DNA of 64,000 nucleotides from Clostridia bacterium (GCA_910574475.1 CAJTAT010000005.1:62001-126000); one strand, 5' to 3'; shown: positions 50,133 through 59,472, counted from the first letter of the stretch. The notes: generated by a model not told the origin, from the sequence alone. A program made the numbers and translations.

Positions 50133-51147
50133 GAAGATAATCAAGATTGTAAAATACATAATTTTGGGCCTTGCAATCTTTGGCTGTGTATGCTTTCTCA
50201 TTTGGTCTGTTATGGTGGCCCGGGGAAAGGCACAATTAAAGAAACCGATGGAATTAGGCCCAGAAGAGACAGAAGAAGCACAAGTAAGTACCGAGGAAAT
50301 TTTCTGGAACGGAGATGTGTACGAATACAGAGAAGGGTTGATTACGATCCTCTGTCTGGGCATTGACGGAAGAGAAGAGGCGGAGGAAAATACAGAGTTT
50401 GGGTTTGGCCCCCGGGCTGACAGTATTTTCCTGGCTGTGCTTGACCTGGAACAGGAAAAAGTGACGTTGTTAAATATTTCCAGAGACAGTATGGCAAACG
50501 TGCGTGTGATTGATAGTCTGGGACAGGAAATCGGTCTTTGGCAGATGCAGATAGGGCTACAGTATGCAAATGGAGACGGACTGGATGGAAGCTGCCAGCT
50601 TATGGCAAACGCTGTGTCTGACTTGTTAAATGGAATTCCGATTCATGGTTATTGCGCTCTTTACTGGAATGGAATTGGGGCACTCCATGACGTAATAGGT
50701 CCCGTGGAAGTGACAGTGTCCGAGGAGCTTAAGCAGTTGGATTCAAAAAGATTTCAGGAAAGTGGTCTTGTGGAATTAAATAGTGAACAGATTATGGTCT
50801 ATGTACAAGGGCGCGATACCAAGGTATCAGGAAGCAATGAGGAGAGAAGTGGACGCCAGAAAGAATATCTTCATGCACTTTATAGGGCTGTCCGGGAGAA
50901 GATACAAAAAAATCCTATGAGTATTTTTTCTATCAGGAAGGCAGTAAGCCCCTACTTAGTGACAGATTTTACGCTAAGCGAAATGTTGGCGTTGTTGTCA
51001 TGGGCGCGGGACTGGAATATGGAAGAAATAGAAATCTGCCCCTTGGCAGGAGAGAATGTTTACGGGGATTTTCAGGATGAATTTTGGATAGATCAGGAAC
51101 AAAAAGAAGAGTTGATAGTAGAGCTCTTTTATAAGAAACGATATTAG
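50104..51147 (+). CDS. LytR-CpsA-Psr (LCP) family protein
   Basis: 347 aa from GTG 50104 (GGTGGAGG 12 nt upstream; ATG 50110 is the alternative). Basic N-terminus, one membrane segment at about 15-38, then the LCP domain: LCLGIDGREE, FGPRADSIFLAVLDLEQEKVTLLNISRDS (shown in part: RADSIFLAV, LLNISRDS), GLDGSCQLMANAVSDLLNGIPIHGYCAL, YVQGRDT. LCP enzymes transfer undecaprenyl-linked glycopolymers to peptidoglycan or, in some Actinobacteria, to surface proteins. Co-transcribed with the sortase, between it and its likely substrate. Confidence 0.92.
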   Translation: MNMKTKEKNKKIIKIVKYIILGLAIFGCVCFLIWSVMVARGKAQLKKPMELGPEETEEAQVSTEEIFWNGDVYEYREGLITILCLGIDGREEAEENTEFGFGPRADSIFLAVLDLEQEKVTLLNISRDSMANVRVIDSLGQEIGLWQMQIGLQYANGDGLDGSCQLMANAVSDLLNGIPIHGYCALYWNGIGALHDVIGPVEVTVSEELKQLDSKRFQESGLVELNSEQIMVYVQGRDTKVSGSNEERSGRQKEYLHALYRAVREKIQKNPMSIFSIRKAVSPYLVTDFTLSEMLALLSWARDWNMEEIEICPLAGENVYGDFQDEFWIDQEQKEELIVELFYKKRY

Positions 51148-51209
51148 AGCGCCATGGAATATGGAGAGCTTTAATATAAATTTATTTAAAGAAAGAGAGG
51201 AAAAGTAAC

Positions 51210-51899
51210 ATGAAACGAATGAAACTGGTAATTTTGACAGCAGCACTCAGTCTGATGATGAGTGTAGAGGCATTGGCAGCCGGAAGTAGCAGCGGTGCTA
51301 TTCAGGTGGCTCAGGGAGCTCAACAGGCTACGGTAGTAAAGAGCGACGGAACCGTGTCTAATGAATTAGTAGTTCCAGTACTTTCTGGCAGAGACCAACT
51401 CATTGACCAGGGAGATGCAAGAGGAGTCTTGGGATTGGACCGCAAAGTAGCTGTATACTGCATGGACGTATCTCTTGTTTTGGCAGAGACTGGGGAACCA
51501 GTAAAATTAAACGGTGGAATTACTCTTGATTTTGCTGTACCAAATGTAACTCCAAATACGATCGTTAAGGTAAGACACTGGAAAGATAATGGTTCTGTAG
51601 AGGATATCACACCTTCTTCCATCGGCGAGGGACGTATCTCTGTAACATTTACATCATTGTCTCCAATTGCTATTATCGTAGATACAGAAACAGACAGCGA
51701 TCCGAACAACGACAATGAAGAAAGCAGCGGAAGCTCAAGCAGCAGCAGTACACCAGCTTCCTCATCTGGCACACCAGCAGCTACACGTTCAGGCGTATCT
51801 CCAAAGACTGCTGAGACGTCTATGATCTATGGAGTTGGCGGCATCGCAGTTCTGGCAGTTATCGGACTGGCAGTATGCAAGAAGAAATCCCATTCATAA
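51210..51899 (+). CDS. Cell-wall anchored surface protein with SPKTA sorting signal
   Basis: 229 aa. Signal peptide at about 1-23 (LVILTAALSLMMSVEALA). Residues 25-160 form an unrecognised, probably beta-rich domain (VYCMDVSLVLAETGEPVKL). A Ser/Thr/Pro/Ala-rich spacer follows at 160-195 and then SPKTAE (197-202), a hydrophobic segment (MIYGVGGIAVLAVIGLAV) and KKK. That order is a sortase signal; Ala replaces the usual Gly of SPKTG. GAGAGG precedes ATG 51210. Confidence 0.87.
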   Translation: MKRMKLVILTAALSLMMSVEALAAGSSSGAIQVAQGAQQATVVKSDGTVSNELVVPVLSGRDQLIDQGDARGVLGLDRKVAVYCMDVSLVLAETGEPVKLNGGITLDFAVPNVTPNTIVKVRHWKDNGSVEDITPSSIGEGRISVTFTSLSPIAIIVDTETDSDPNNDNEESSGSSSSSSTPASSSGTPAATRSGVSPKTAETSMIYGVGGIAVLAVIGLAVCKKKSHS

Positions 51900-51987
51900 T
51901 TTGTAAAAGGCGATACACGTCAAAGTCCCATCCAAGGGTGGGTTAAGACTTTTGCCCAAAAGGAATAAAATGATTTTAAAAATCAGC

Positions 51988-52036
51988 AATAAGGCTAAAA
52001 GCAGATATCTTTATCGTGCTTTTGGCCTTATTTTGT
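51988..52036 (+). terminator. Terminator of the sortase operon
   Basis: A 16-bp stem with one G-U pair, AATAAGGCTAAAAGCA (51988-52003) and TGCTTTTGGCCTTATT (52017-52032), followed by TTG. A smaller hairpin upstream (AAAGTC...GACTTT, about 51920-51955) lies between it and the gene. Confidence 0.8.
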
Positions 52037-52093
52037 CCCGGGGAAGCATATAGAAACTTTCCTACAGGATTTGTGGAAATCTTCGTTTCCTGC

Positions 52094-52122
52094 TTGACGC
52101 ACTTTAAGAATTCTACTATAAT
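52094..52122 (+). promoter_or_regulatory. Promoter of yicC-gmk-rpoZ
   Basis: TTGACG (52094-52099), 17-bp spacer, TATAAT (52117-52122). Transcription should start near 52129, after the long open frame that precedes the true yicC start, which confirms ATG 52184. Confidence 0.8.
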
Positions 52123-52183
52123 AAAATCCAAATACGCGTGCAGAAAGTCTATCAAACAGGCACAACAGAAAGAGAAAACCACT

Positions 52184-53062
52184 ATGGTAAAAAGCATGAC
52201 AGGATTTGGTCGCTGCGAGATATCTGAGGGCGACCGGAAGATGACAGTTGAGCTAAAGTCTGTGAACCACAGATACCTGGATGTAAATATTAAGATGCCC
52301 AAGAAGCTCAACTTTTTTGAATCAGCTATTCGCAGTCTTTTAAAGACCTATGTCCAGAGAGGAAAGATAGATATCTTCATTACCTATGAAGATCTGACAG
52401 AGACGAAGGTATCTCTGCGGTACAACAGGGAGATTGCTGCGGAATACCTGAAGTATCTGGGACAGATGTCAGAGGAGTTTGGGCTGACGAATGATGTGAC
52501 TGTAAGTGGCCTCTCCCATTTTCCAGAAGTATTGATCATGGAAGAGCAGCAGATGGATGAGGCAGAGCTGTGGAAGCTTTTAGAACAGGCCCTTAAGGGG
52601 GCTTTGGAACAGTTTGTGGAGACCCGTATCATAGAGGGAGAGAATCTCAGGCGCGATCTGACTGCCAAGCTTGAGGAGATGCTTGCTCATGTTGCGTTTA
52701 TTGAGGAACGTTCCCCCCAGATTGTGGCAGAGTATCGAAAGAAGCTGGAAGATAAAGTACATGAACTTCTGGGGGATGTACAGATTGAGGAGAGCCGCCT
52801 GGCTACAGAGGTGACTATATTTGCAGATAAAATCTGTGTGGACGAGGAGATTGTACGCTTAAAAAGCCACATAGAACATACCAAGTCTACCCTTCAGGAA
52901 AAGGACAGTGTTGGCAGAAAGCTGGATTTTATTGCCCAGGAGATGAACCGGGAGGCTAATACGATTTTGTCCAAAGCTAATGATCTGGAGGTTTCCAATC
53001 GGGCCATTGAGTTAAAGACTGGCATCGAGAAGGTTCGGGAGCAGATTCAGAATATTGAATAA
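52184..53062 (+). CDS. yicC: YicC/YloC-family endoribonuclease
   Basis: 292 aa from ATG 52184; the open frame reaches back to 52016, but that part precedes the promoter. VKSMTGFGRCEISEGDRKMTVELKSVNHRYLDVNIK (shown in part: KSMTGFGR, KSVNHRYLD) is the N-terminal YicC domain, and the C-terminal DUF1732 domain has DFIAQEMNREANTILSKAND. E. coli YicC is an endoribonuclease affecting small-RNA turnover. In Bacillus remA usually lies between this gene and gmk; here only 47 nt separate them. Confidence 0.93.
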   Translation: MVKSMTGFGRCEISEGDRKMTVELKSVNHRYLDVNIKMPKKLNFFESAIRSLLKTYVQRGKIDIFITYEDLTETKVSLRYNREIAAEYLKYLGQMSEEFGLTNDVTVSGLSHFPEVLIMEEQQMDEAELWKLLEQALKGALEQFVETRIIEGENLRRDLTAKLEEMLAHVAFIEERSPQIVAEYRKKLEDKVHELLGDVQIEESRLATEVTIFADKICVDEEIVRLKSHIEHTKSTLQEKDSVGRKLDFIAQEMNREANTILSKANDLEVSNRAIELKTGIEKVREQIQNIE

Positions 53063-53109
53063 AGAAAGTTGCTGGTCACAGAGTGAACAGTGATGAAAGA
53101 GGAGCCGTT

Positions 53110-53739
53110 ATGGGAAATAAGGGAATCTTGCTGGTGGTATCAGGATTTTCCGGGGCAGGCAAGGGAACTGTGATTAAAGAATTGATTCACCGGTATGATA
53201 ATTATGCACTCTCTATTTCAGCTACCACCCGGTCTCCCCGTGAGGGTGAGTCGGATGGCCGGGAATACTTTTTTAAGACAAAAGAAGCGTTTGAGCAGAT
53301 GATTTCTGAGGATGCATTGATTGAATATGCCTGTTATGTGGGAAACTATTATGGGACCCCTAAAGCTTATGTGGAAGAGCAGCTTTCTCTTGGAAAAGAC
53401 GTGATTTTAGAGATTGAGGTTCAGGGAGCCTGGAAGGTAAAGAAACAATTTCCAGATACTTTACTCTTATTTCTCTCCCCGCCGGATGCCCGTACTCTGA
53501 GAGAACGTCTGGTAAAGAGAGGGACAGAAAGTGCAGAAGTGATTGAGAGCCGACTGTCCAGGGCTTCCCAGGAGGCAGAGGGAATTGAGGTTTACGACTA
53601 TTTTATCATAAACGATAATCTGAATGAGTGTGTGGAATCCATACACCAGATTATACAGGCAGAACATAGCCGTACATTTCGAAATCAAAAGTTGATTCAT
53701 ACGATTCAAGTAGAGCTAAAAGAATTTCAGAAAGGTTAA
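53110..53739 (+). CDS. gmk: Guanylate kinase
   Basis: GMP + ATP to GDP + ADP. 209 aa from ATG 53110 with AAAGAGGAG 7 nt upstream; the in-frame ATG at 53083 has no ribosome site. P-loop VVSGFSGAGKGTVIKEL, SISATTRSPREGESDGREYFF for GMP, YGTPKAYVEE, and DVILEIEVQGAWKVK are visible. The stop is 10 nt before rpoZ. Confidence 0.96.
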   Translation: MGNKGILLVVSGFSGAGKGTVIKELIHRYDNYALSISATTRSPREGESDGREYFFKTKEAFEQMISEDALIEYACYVGNYYGTPKAYVEEQLSLGKDVILEIEVQGAWKVKKQFPDTLLLFLSPPDARTLRERLVKRGTESAEVIESRLSRASQEAEGIEVYDYFIINDNLNECVESIHQIIQAEHSRTFRNQKLIHTIQVELKEFQKG

Positions 53740-53749
53740 GGTGAAAGAG

Positions 53750-54067
53750 ATGTTACATCCTTCATACACAGATTTAATGAAAGTAGTAAACAGTGATGCA
53801 GACGGGAGTGATACCCCGGTGGTAAACAGCCGGTACTCTATCGTTTTAGCCACATCTAAGCGTGCCCGTCAGATTATTGCAGGGGAGACTCCGCTGGTGG
53901 AGAGCAATGGCAAGAAACCTCTCTCAGTGGCGATTCAGGAGCTGGAGAGTGGCCATGTAAAGATCAAATCTGAGGAGGAGACAGAGGAGATGACTCAGGA
54001 GCCAGCTGTAGATGCAGAGGAATCAGATACCGCAGATTTACAGGATGAAAAGAATGAAGAGCTTTAA
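53750..54067 (+). CDS. rpoZ: RNA polymerase omega subunit
   Basis: 105 aa from ATG 53750; GTG 53741 is in frame but close to the gmk stop. LHPSYTDLMKVVNS, SRYSIVLATSKRARQI and KPLSVAIQELESGHVKI follow the omega pattern. The last 35 residues are an acidic tail. Position after gmk is the classic order. Confidence 0.93.
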   Translation: MLHPSYTDLMKVVNSDADGSDTPVVNSRYSIVLATSKRARQIIAGETPLVESNGKKPLSVAIQELESGHVKIKSEEETEEMTQEPAVDAEESDTADLQDEKNEEL

Positions 54068-54107
54068 AGTAAGACCTGTCAGATAGTCCTACAAACGTGG
54101 AAAATCG

Positions 54108-54136
54108 TTGACTTTTATGGGATAAACTGGTATATT
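54108..54136 (+). promoter_or_regulatory. Promoter of ptsI-ptsH
   Basis: TTGACT (54108-54113), 17-bp spacer, TATATT (54131-54136). The leader to ptsI is about 200 nt (54143-54343) and has no recognised structure or gene. Confidence 0.65.
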
Positions 54137-54343
54137 ATTATCTAAACAGGATACATTTTGCTGGAGAGCTACTCTATGAGAAAACCAGATTTTGTAAGAT
54201 AAGATATTGGAGTTATGCTTCTGGATATTTTAATTACAGAATATGGCTTTTTTCGTTCTATGGCATATGTATGAAAATACCTTCTAAGAGTTAATACTAG
54301 GGGGTAAGTCAGATACTTATCATAAGAGTGGGAGGTTTTTAGT

Positions 54344-55963
54344 ATGGAAACTCGTCAAGGGAAAAGTGTATTTGCAGGAGTGGCGATTGGAAAGCTGTTC
54401 GTGTATAAGAAGGCTGCTCAGGTAGTTGAAAAGTATGCCATCGATGATCCTCAGGCAGAGATTGCCCGTTATATGGCGGCAAAGGAGAAAGCAGTAGAGC
54501 AGCTTGCTCTTTTGAAGGAAAAGACCATGCGGGATGTGGGAGAGGCTGAGGCAGAGATTTTTGAGGCACATCAGATGCTTTTGGAGGATTTGGACTTCGT
54601 AGAGGGCATCACTGGCATGATTGAGCAGGATAAGGTGAATGCAGAGTATGCCGTGTTTGTGACAGGAGAGCAGTGTGCAGCTATTTTCCTGAGTATGGAT
54701 GACGATTATATGAGGGGGCGTGCTGCGGATATTAATGATATTTCCAGCCGTCTGATAGCAATCTTGAGCGGCACACAGGTCAGCGCAGAGGCCATGCCAG
54801 AGCCAGTGATTATCCTGGCAGAAGATCTGGCACCCAGCGAGACTGTGCAGTTTGAGAAGGATAAGATTTTGGCTCTTGTAACCCAGAAAGGTTCTGCCAA
54901 TTCTCATACAGCCATTCTGGCACGTATGATGAACATTCCCTGTATTGTCACAGCAGACATTGATCTGGATACCAGTCTGAGTGGAAAAATGGGTATTGTG
55001 GATGGATTTACTGGCAATATTCATATTGAGCCGGATGAAGTAACCATGGCTGTAATGCAGGAGAAGAAAAAGCGGGAGGAAGAGCGTAAACTCTTGCTCC
55101 AGAGCCTTAAGGGGCTGCCCACAGTGACGAAGAGCGGCAAGCACGTTCACCTGTATGCCAACATTGGAAGCGAGGAGGATGTGGATGCTGTTCTGGAAAA
55201 TGATTCCGAGGGCATCGGTCTGTTCCGCAGTGAGTTTCTTTATCTGGGACGAGATGATTACCCCACAGAGGAAGAACAATTCCAGGTATATAAGAATGTA
55301 ATATCCAAGATGAACGGCAAGAAGGTGATCATCCGTACGCTGGATATTGGAGCTGACAAGCAGGCAGATTACTTCAAGATTCCTAAGGAAGAGAACCCTG
55401 CTATGGGTTATCGTGCCATCCGTATCTGTCTGGGCCGCGTGGATGTATTTAAGACACAGCTTCGTGCCATTTACCGGGCAAGTGCTTACGGGACAGCCTC
55501 TATTATGTTCCCTATGATTATTTCTGTGAGCGAAGTAAAGCGAATCAAAGAGATTGTGGAGGAAGTGAAAGCAGAGCTTACACAGGCAGATATTCCATTT
55601 GGAGATGTGGAATTGGGAATTATGGTGGAGACGCCTGCAGCCGTTATGATTGCCGATATGCTGGCAGCCGAGGTGGATTTCTTCAGTATCGGAACGAATG
55701 ATCTGACCCAGTATACCTTGGCTATTGACCGTCAGAACCAGTCTCTGGACAATATTTACGATCCTCACCATGAGGCAGTGTTGCGCATGATACAGAGGAC
55801 AGTGGAATGTGCTCATGTTCACGGCGCATGGTGTGGTATCTGTGGAGAGTTGGGAGCAGACATGGAGCTTACTCGACGATTCATTCAGATGGGAATTGAT
55901 GAGCTTTCTGTATCTCCGGTATTCACTCTGGAGCTGCGCAAAAAGATCCGTGAGACAGAGTAG
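54344..55963 (+). CDS. ptsI: PTS enzyme I
   Basis: Phosphoenolpyruvate:protein phosphotransferase, first step of sugar uptake by PTS. 539 aa, slightly short of the usual 570. Active His188 in GSANSHTAILARMMNIP; PEP-binding barrel motifs GIGLFRSEFLYL, PMIISVSEV, FSIGTNDLTQYTLAIDRQN and the Cys in HGAWCGICGELG. GGGAGG precedes ATG 54344. Provides phosphate to HPr (next gene) and so to the EIIBCA at 38107-39992. Confidence 0.96.
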   Translation: METRQGKSVFAGVAIGKLFVYKKAAQVVEKYAIDDPQAEIARYMAAKEKAVEQLALLKEKTMRDVGEAEAEIFEAHQMLLEDLDFVEGITGMIEQDKVNAEYAVFVTGEQCAAIFLSMDDDYMRGRAADINDISSRLIAILSGTQVSAEAMPEPVIILAEDLAPSETVQFEKDKILALVTQKGSANSHTAILARMMNIPCIVTADIDLDTSLSGKMGIVDGFTGNIHIEPDEVTMAVMQEKKKREEERKLLLQSLKGLPTVTKSGKHVHLYANIGSEEDVDAVLENDSEGIGLFRSEFLYLGRDDYPTEEEQFQVYKNVISKMNGKKVIIRTLDIGADKQADYFKIPKEENPAMGYRAIRICLGRVDVFKTQLRAIYRASAYGTASIMFPMIISVSEVKRIKEIVEEVKAELTQADIPFGDVELGIMVETPAAVMIADMLAAEVDFFSIGTNDLTQYTLAIDRQNQSLDNIYDPHHEAVLRMIQRTVECAHVHGAWCGICGELGADMELTRRFIQMGIDELSVSPVFTLELRKKIRETE

Positions 55964-56042
55964 TTGAATAGACATGGATAGTCCGCCGGTATGGTCCGGC
56001 TTACAGCTATAAATAAAATACAAGTTAAAGGAGATAGTGAAA

Positions 56043-56300
56043 ATGAAAGAGTTTAAGTATGTAGTACAGGATGAATTGGGAATTCACGCAAGACCAGCCG
56101 GCCTTTTGGTAAAGGAGGCTGCAAAATTCAAATGTGCGATTACATTAGACAGCGGAGTAAAGAAAGCAGATGCTAAGAGAATCATGGCAGTGATGTCTCT
56201 GGGCGTAAAGAAGGGTGTGGAAGTAACCCTTACCTTTGATGGAGAGGACGAAGATGCTGCTTTTGCTGCTATTGAGACATTCTTCAAAGAGAATTTATAA
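56043..56300 (+). CDS. ptsH: Phosphocarrier protein HPr, Ser46 replaced by Arg
   Basis: 85 aa from ATG 56043 with AAAGGAG 9 nt upstream (GTG 56037 in frame is less likely). His15 in GIHARPAG is intact, so it can carry phosphate from enzyme I. Aligned without gaps to Bacillus HPr, position 46 is Arg (DAKRIMAVMSLG, codon AGA) where HPr kinase normally phosphorylates Ser (LKSIMGVMSLG). Phosphotransfer should work; P-Ser-HPr signalling to CcpA should not, through this protein. Confidence 0.95.
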   Translation: MKEFKYVVQDELGIHARPAGLLVKEAAKFKCAITLDSGVKKADAKRIMAVMSLGVKKGVEVTLTFDGEDEDAAFAAIETFFKENL

Positions 56301-56335
56301 GACAGTAAGAGAATTAAGAAATGTTGACGAGGGCG

Positions 56336-56380
56336 TCCCTGGGCTGTGAATATCAGATTCACAGCCCAGGGATGTTTTTT
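56336..56380 (+). terminator. Strong terminator after ptsH
   Basis: A 16-bp perfect stem, TCCCTGGGCTGTGAAT (56336-56351) and ATTCACAGCCCAGGGA (56357-56372), loop ATCAG, followed by TGTTTTTTT. Confidence 0.95.
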
Positions 56381-56408
56381 TGAAAAACTGACAAGATTTC
56401 TGTATGAT
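56380..56408 (+). promoter_or_regulatory. Possible promoter of the M16 peptidase gene
   Basis: TTGAAA (56380-56385), 17-bp spacer, TATGAT (56403-56408). It begins in the T-tract of the ptsH terminator. A second -10-like TATACT at 56438-56443 lacks a clear -35. Confidence 0.5.
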
Positions 56409-56502
56409 TTTTACTTTTAAAGACAAGGAAAAGATGGTATACTACCTTTATATGTAAAAATGTCAGTATAATGACAAATCAGAACAGTCAGGAGTAGTGA
56501 AA

Positions 56503-59424
56503 ATGACAGTAGAACAGTTGGAGGCTTATGAACTAATAGAGAAGCGTGAGATTGGGGAACTGAAATCTATTGGTTATTATTTAAAGCACAGAAAGACAGG
56601 AGCAAAAGTTTGTCTGCTTTCAAATGAAGATAACAATAAGGTCTTTTATATTGGATTTCGGACACCGGCGCCGGATGACACGGGTGTGCCGCATATTTTG
56701 GAACACTCTGTTCTCTGTGGCTCCAGAGAGTTTCCGGTTAAGGATCCCTTTGTGGAACTGGCAAAGGGTTCTCTGAACACATTTTTAAACGCCATGACCT
56801 ATCCAGATAAGACGGTATACCCGGTGGCAAGCTGTAATGACAAGGATTTTCAGAATTTGATTCATGTGTATATGGACGCCGTATTTTATCCCAATATTTA
56901 TGATAAGGAAGAAATTTTCCGCCAGGAGGGGTGGCACTATGAGATGGAGTCAGAGGATAGTCCTTTAACCTTGAACGGTGTAGTATATAATGAGATGAAG
57001 GGGGCTTTCTCTTCCCCGGAGGGAGTATTGGAGAGGGAGATATTGAATTCCCTGTACCCGGATACTACTTATGCAAACGAGTCAGGAGGAGACCCGGAAG
57101 CCATACCAGATTTGAAATACAGTGAATTTTTAGATTTCCACAGTCGTTACTATCACCCTTCCAACAGCTATATTTTTCTGTATGGAGACTGCGATATGGC
57201 AGAGAAGCTGGATTGGCTGGATAAAAAATATCTGAGTAACTATGATTGTCTGCCTGTGAATTCCAGAGTTGAGACTCAGCCTCCGTTCCAAAAGACGGTG
57301 GAAGTAGTGAAAGAGTACTCCATTTCCGCAGAGGAAAGTATGGAGGATCATACGTATTTATCTTACAACAAGTCTGTGGGGGATACATTGGATGAAAAGC
57401 TGTATCTGGCTATGCAGGTGGTGGAATATGTACTGTTGTCGGCGCCGGGGGCACCTTTGAAGCAGGCTCTGCTGGATGCAGGTATTGGGAAGGATATCAT
57501 GAGCTCTTACGACAATGGAGTAAAGCAGCCAATTCTTTCTATTATTGCAAAAAATGCCAATGAGTCTCAGAAAGAGGAGTTTGTAAGGGTGATAGATGAG
57601 ACTCTTACCCAAATCATAGAGAAAGGCCTGGATGAAAAGGCTTTAAGAGCAGGCATTAATTACTTTGAATTCCGCTATCGGGAGGCTGACTTTGGAAATT
57701 ATCCTGCCGGGTTGATGTATGGCCTTCAGGCTTTTGACAGTTGGCTTTATGATGATGATTCTGTATTCCTTCATCTGGAAGCTTTAGATACCTTTGAATT
57801 TCTAAAGGCACAGGTGACAAAAGGATACTTTGAAAATTTGATTCAGACTTATCTCTTGAAAAACCCTCATGGCTCCATTGTAATCATTCGCCCAAAGAAG
57901 GGACTGACGGCAGAGCTGGAAGGGCGCTTAGAAGAGAAACTAAAGGCTTACAAGGAAAGCCTGAGCAAAGAAGAGATTGGACAGATCGTAGCATTTACAA
58001 AACATTTGAAAGCATATCAGAGTGAACCCTCTTCCCAGGAGGATTTGGAGAAGATTCCTCTTCTGACAAGAGAAGATATCAAAAAAGAAGCGCTCCCCTT
58101 CCAGAACGAAGCGTATCAGGTAGGAGGGGTTACACTGGTACACCACGATCTCTTCACAAACGGGATAGGTTATGTAAACTTGATTTTTAAGGCAAATGGG
58201 ATTCCCAGGAAGCTTGTACCCTATCTGGGTCTGTTAAAGGCAGTTCTGGGAAAGGTGGATACAGCCAATTACAGTTATGGAGAGTTTTCCAACGAACTAA
58301 ACCTCCATACAGGAGGAATTACCTGCGGTATCAATACCTACGAGCTCCAGGAGGATTCGGAAAAGTACACAGCCACCTTTGAGGTCAGGAGTAAGGCCCT
58401 CTATGAAGAGTTGGGAACTGCATTTACTATGATAAAGGAAATGATCTTTACCTCCAAAATGGCAGACAAAAAGCGTCTTTCAGAAATCGTGGCAGAGACC
58501 AGATCGAGACTTCAGATGATACTGAACACTGCGGGACATTCCATGGCAGCTCTGCGTTCTATGTCCTACTTCTCGGAAAGCTCCTGTTTTGCAGATATGA
58601 CGGGAGGCGTGGCCTTTTATGAGTTTATTGAGAATTTGGAAGCCTCTTTGGATACAGCCTGGGAGGATATAGCAGAGAACCTGACAGAATTGCTCCACAG
58701 ACTGTTTTGTCCAAAGAATTTGGTGGTAAGTTATACGGCAGAAAAAAAGAGTCTGGAGACTTTAAAAGGCCAGATGGAAGGACTGATTCAAGAACTCTAT
58801 CAGGAAGAAACGTCCCTAGAGAACTGGGATTTTGCTCCCAGTGAGAAAAATGAGGGATTAAAGACTTCCTCTCAGATACAGTATGTGGCCCGTTCCGGCA
58901 GCTTTTCCAAAGCAGGCCTGCCCTATACAGGGGCGTTGAAGGTTCTGCGGACGATTATGAGCTATGATTATCTTTGGAACAATGTGAGGGTGAAGGGCGG
59001 CGCATACGGTTGTATGAACAATTACACCCGAAACGGCTGCGCTTATATGGTATCATACCGGGATCCGAATCTGGAAAAGACCAACCAGATCTTTGAGGAA
59101 AGTGTGGCATACACAAAAGACTTCCAGGTGCCGGAGAGGGATATGACAAAATATATTATCGGAACTATCAGTGGCATGGATACGCCTTTGAATCCCAATG
59201 CCAAGGGAGCCAGATCCATGACTGCATGGATGACCCATCTTAGTCTGGCGGCTGTGCAGCAGGAGCGGGATGAAGTGCTCGCCTGTGAGTGCGAGGATAT
59301 CCAGGCTTTGGCCCCCTATCTTCAAGCAATGCTTTCCCAGAATCATCTCTGTGTGATTGGCAATGAGGAAAAGCTGGAAAAACAAAAGGAGCTGTTTGGA
59401 ACACTGAAAAGTCTGTTTCATTGA
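56503..59424 (+). CDS. M16C (presequence-protease type) zinc metallopeptidase
   Basis: 973 aa from ATG 56503 with AGGAG 8 nt upstream. Inverted zinc motif HILEH (His64, Glu67, His68) in GVPHILEHSVLCGS, distal Glu in VVYNEMKGAFSSPEGVLE; KGSLNTFLNAMTYPDKTVYPVAS is typical of the PreP/Hyp family. The family is a closed chamber of four domains degrading short unstructured peptides. No signal peptide, so cytosolic. Own promoter region; nhaC follows by 48 nt. Confidence 0.95.
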   Translation: MTVEQLEAYELIEKREIGELKSIGYYLKHRKTGAKVCLLSNEDNNKVFYIGFRTPAPDDTGVPHILEHSVLCGSREFPVKDPFVELAKGSLNTFLNAMTYPDKTVYPVASCNDKDFQNLIHVYMDAVFYPNIYDKEEIFRQEGWHYEMESEDSPLTLNGVVYNEMKGAFSSPEGVLEREILNSLYPDTTYANESGGDPEAIPDLKYSEFLDFHSRYYHPSNSYIFLYGDCDMAEKLDWLDKKYLSNYDCLPVNSRVETQPPFQKTVEVVKEYSISAEESMEDHTYLSYNKSVGDTLDEKLYLAMQVVEYVLLSAPGAPLKQALLDAGIGKDIMSSYDNGVKQPILSIIAKNANESQKEEFVRVIDETLTQIIEKGLDEKALRAGINYFEFRYREADFGNYPAGLMYGLQAFDSWLYDDDSVFLHLEALDTFEFLKAQVTKGYFENLIQTYLLKNPHGSIVIIRPKKGLTAELEGRLEEKLKAYKESLSKEEIGQIVAFTKHLKAYQSEPSSQEDLEKIPLLTREDIKKEALPFQNEAYQVGGVTLVHHDLFTNGIGYVNLIFKANGIPRKLVPYLGLLKAVLGKVDTANYSYGEFSNELNLHTGGITCGINTYELQEDSEKYTATFEVRSKALYEELGTAFTMIKEMIFTSKMADKKRLSEIVAETRSRLQMILNTAGHSMAALRSMSYFSESSCFADMTGGVAFYEFIENLEASLDTAWEDIAENLTELLHRLFCPKNLVVSYTAEKKSLETLKGQMEGLIQELYQEETSLENWDFAPSEKNEGLKTSSQIQYVARSGSFSKAGLPYTGALKVLRTIMSYDYLWNNVRVKGGAYGCMNNYTRNGCAYMVSYRDPNLEKTNQIFEESVAYTKDFQVPERDMTKYIIGTISGMDTPLNPNAKGARSMTAWMTHLSLAAVQQERDEVLACECEDIQALAPYLQAMLSQNHLCVIGNEEKLEKQKELFGTLKSLFH

Positions 59425-59472
59425 GCATAGAGAAAAGAGAAAAAACAAAGTACTAAGGAGGGAGTTGTAATT

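Noticed and set aside
54320-56023. 567-codon open frame on the minus strand across ptsI
   Set aside because: It mirrors ptsI exactly, has no ribosome site, and its His/Cys/Leu-rich composition is that of an antisense frame. ptsI on the plus strand has full family motifs.
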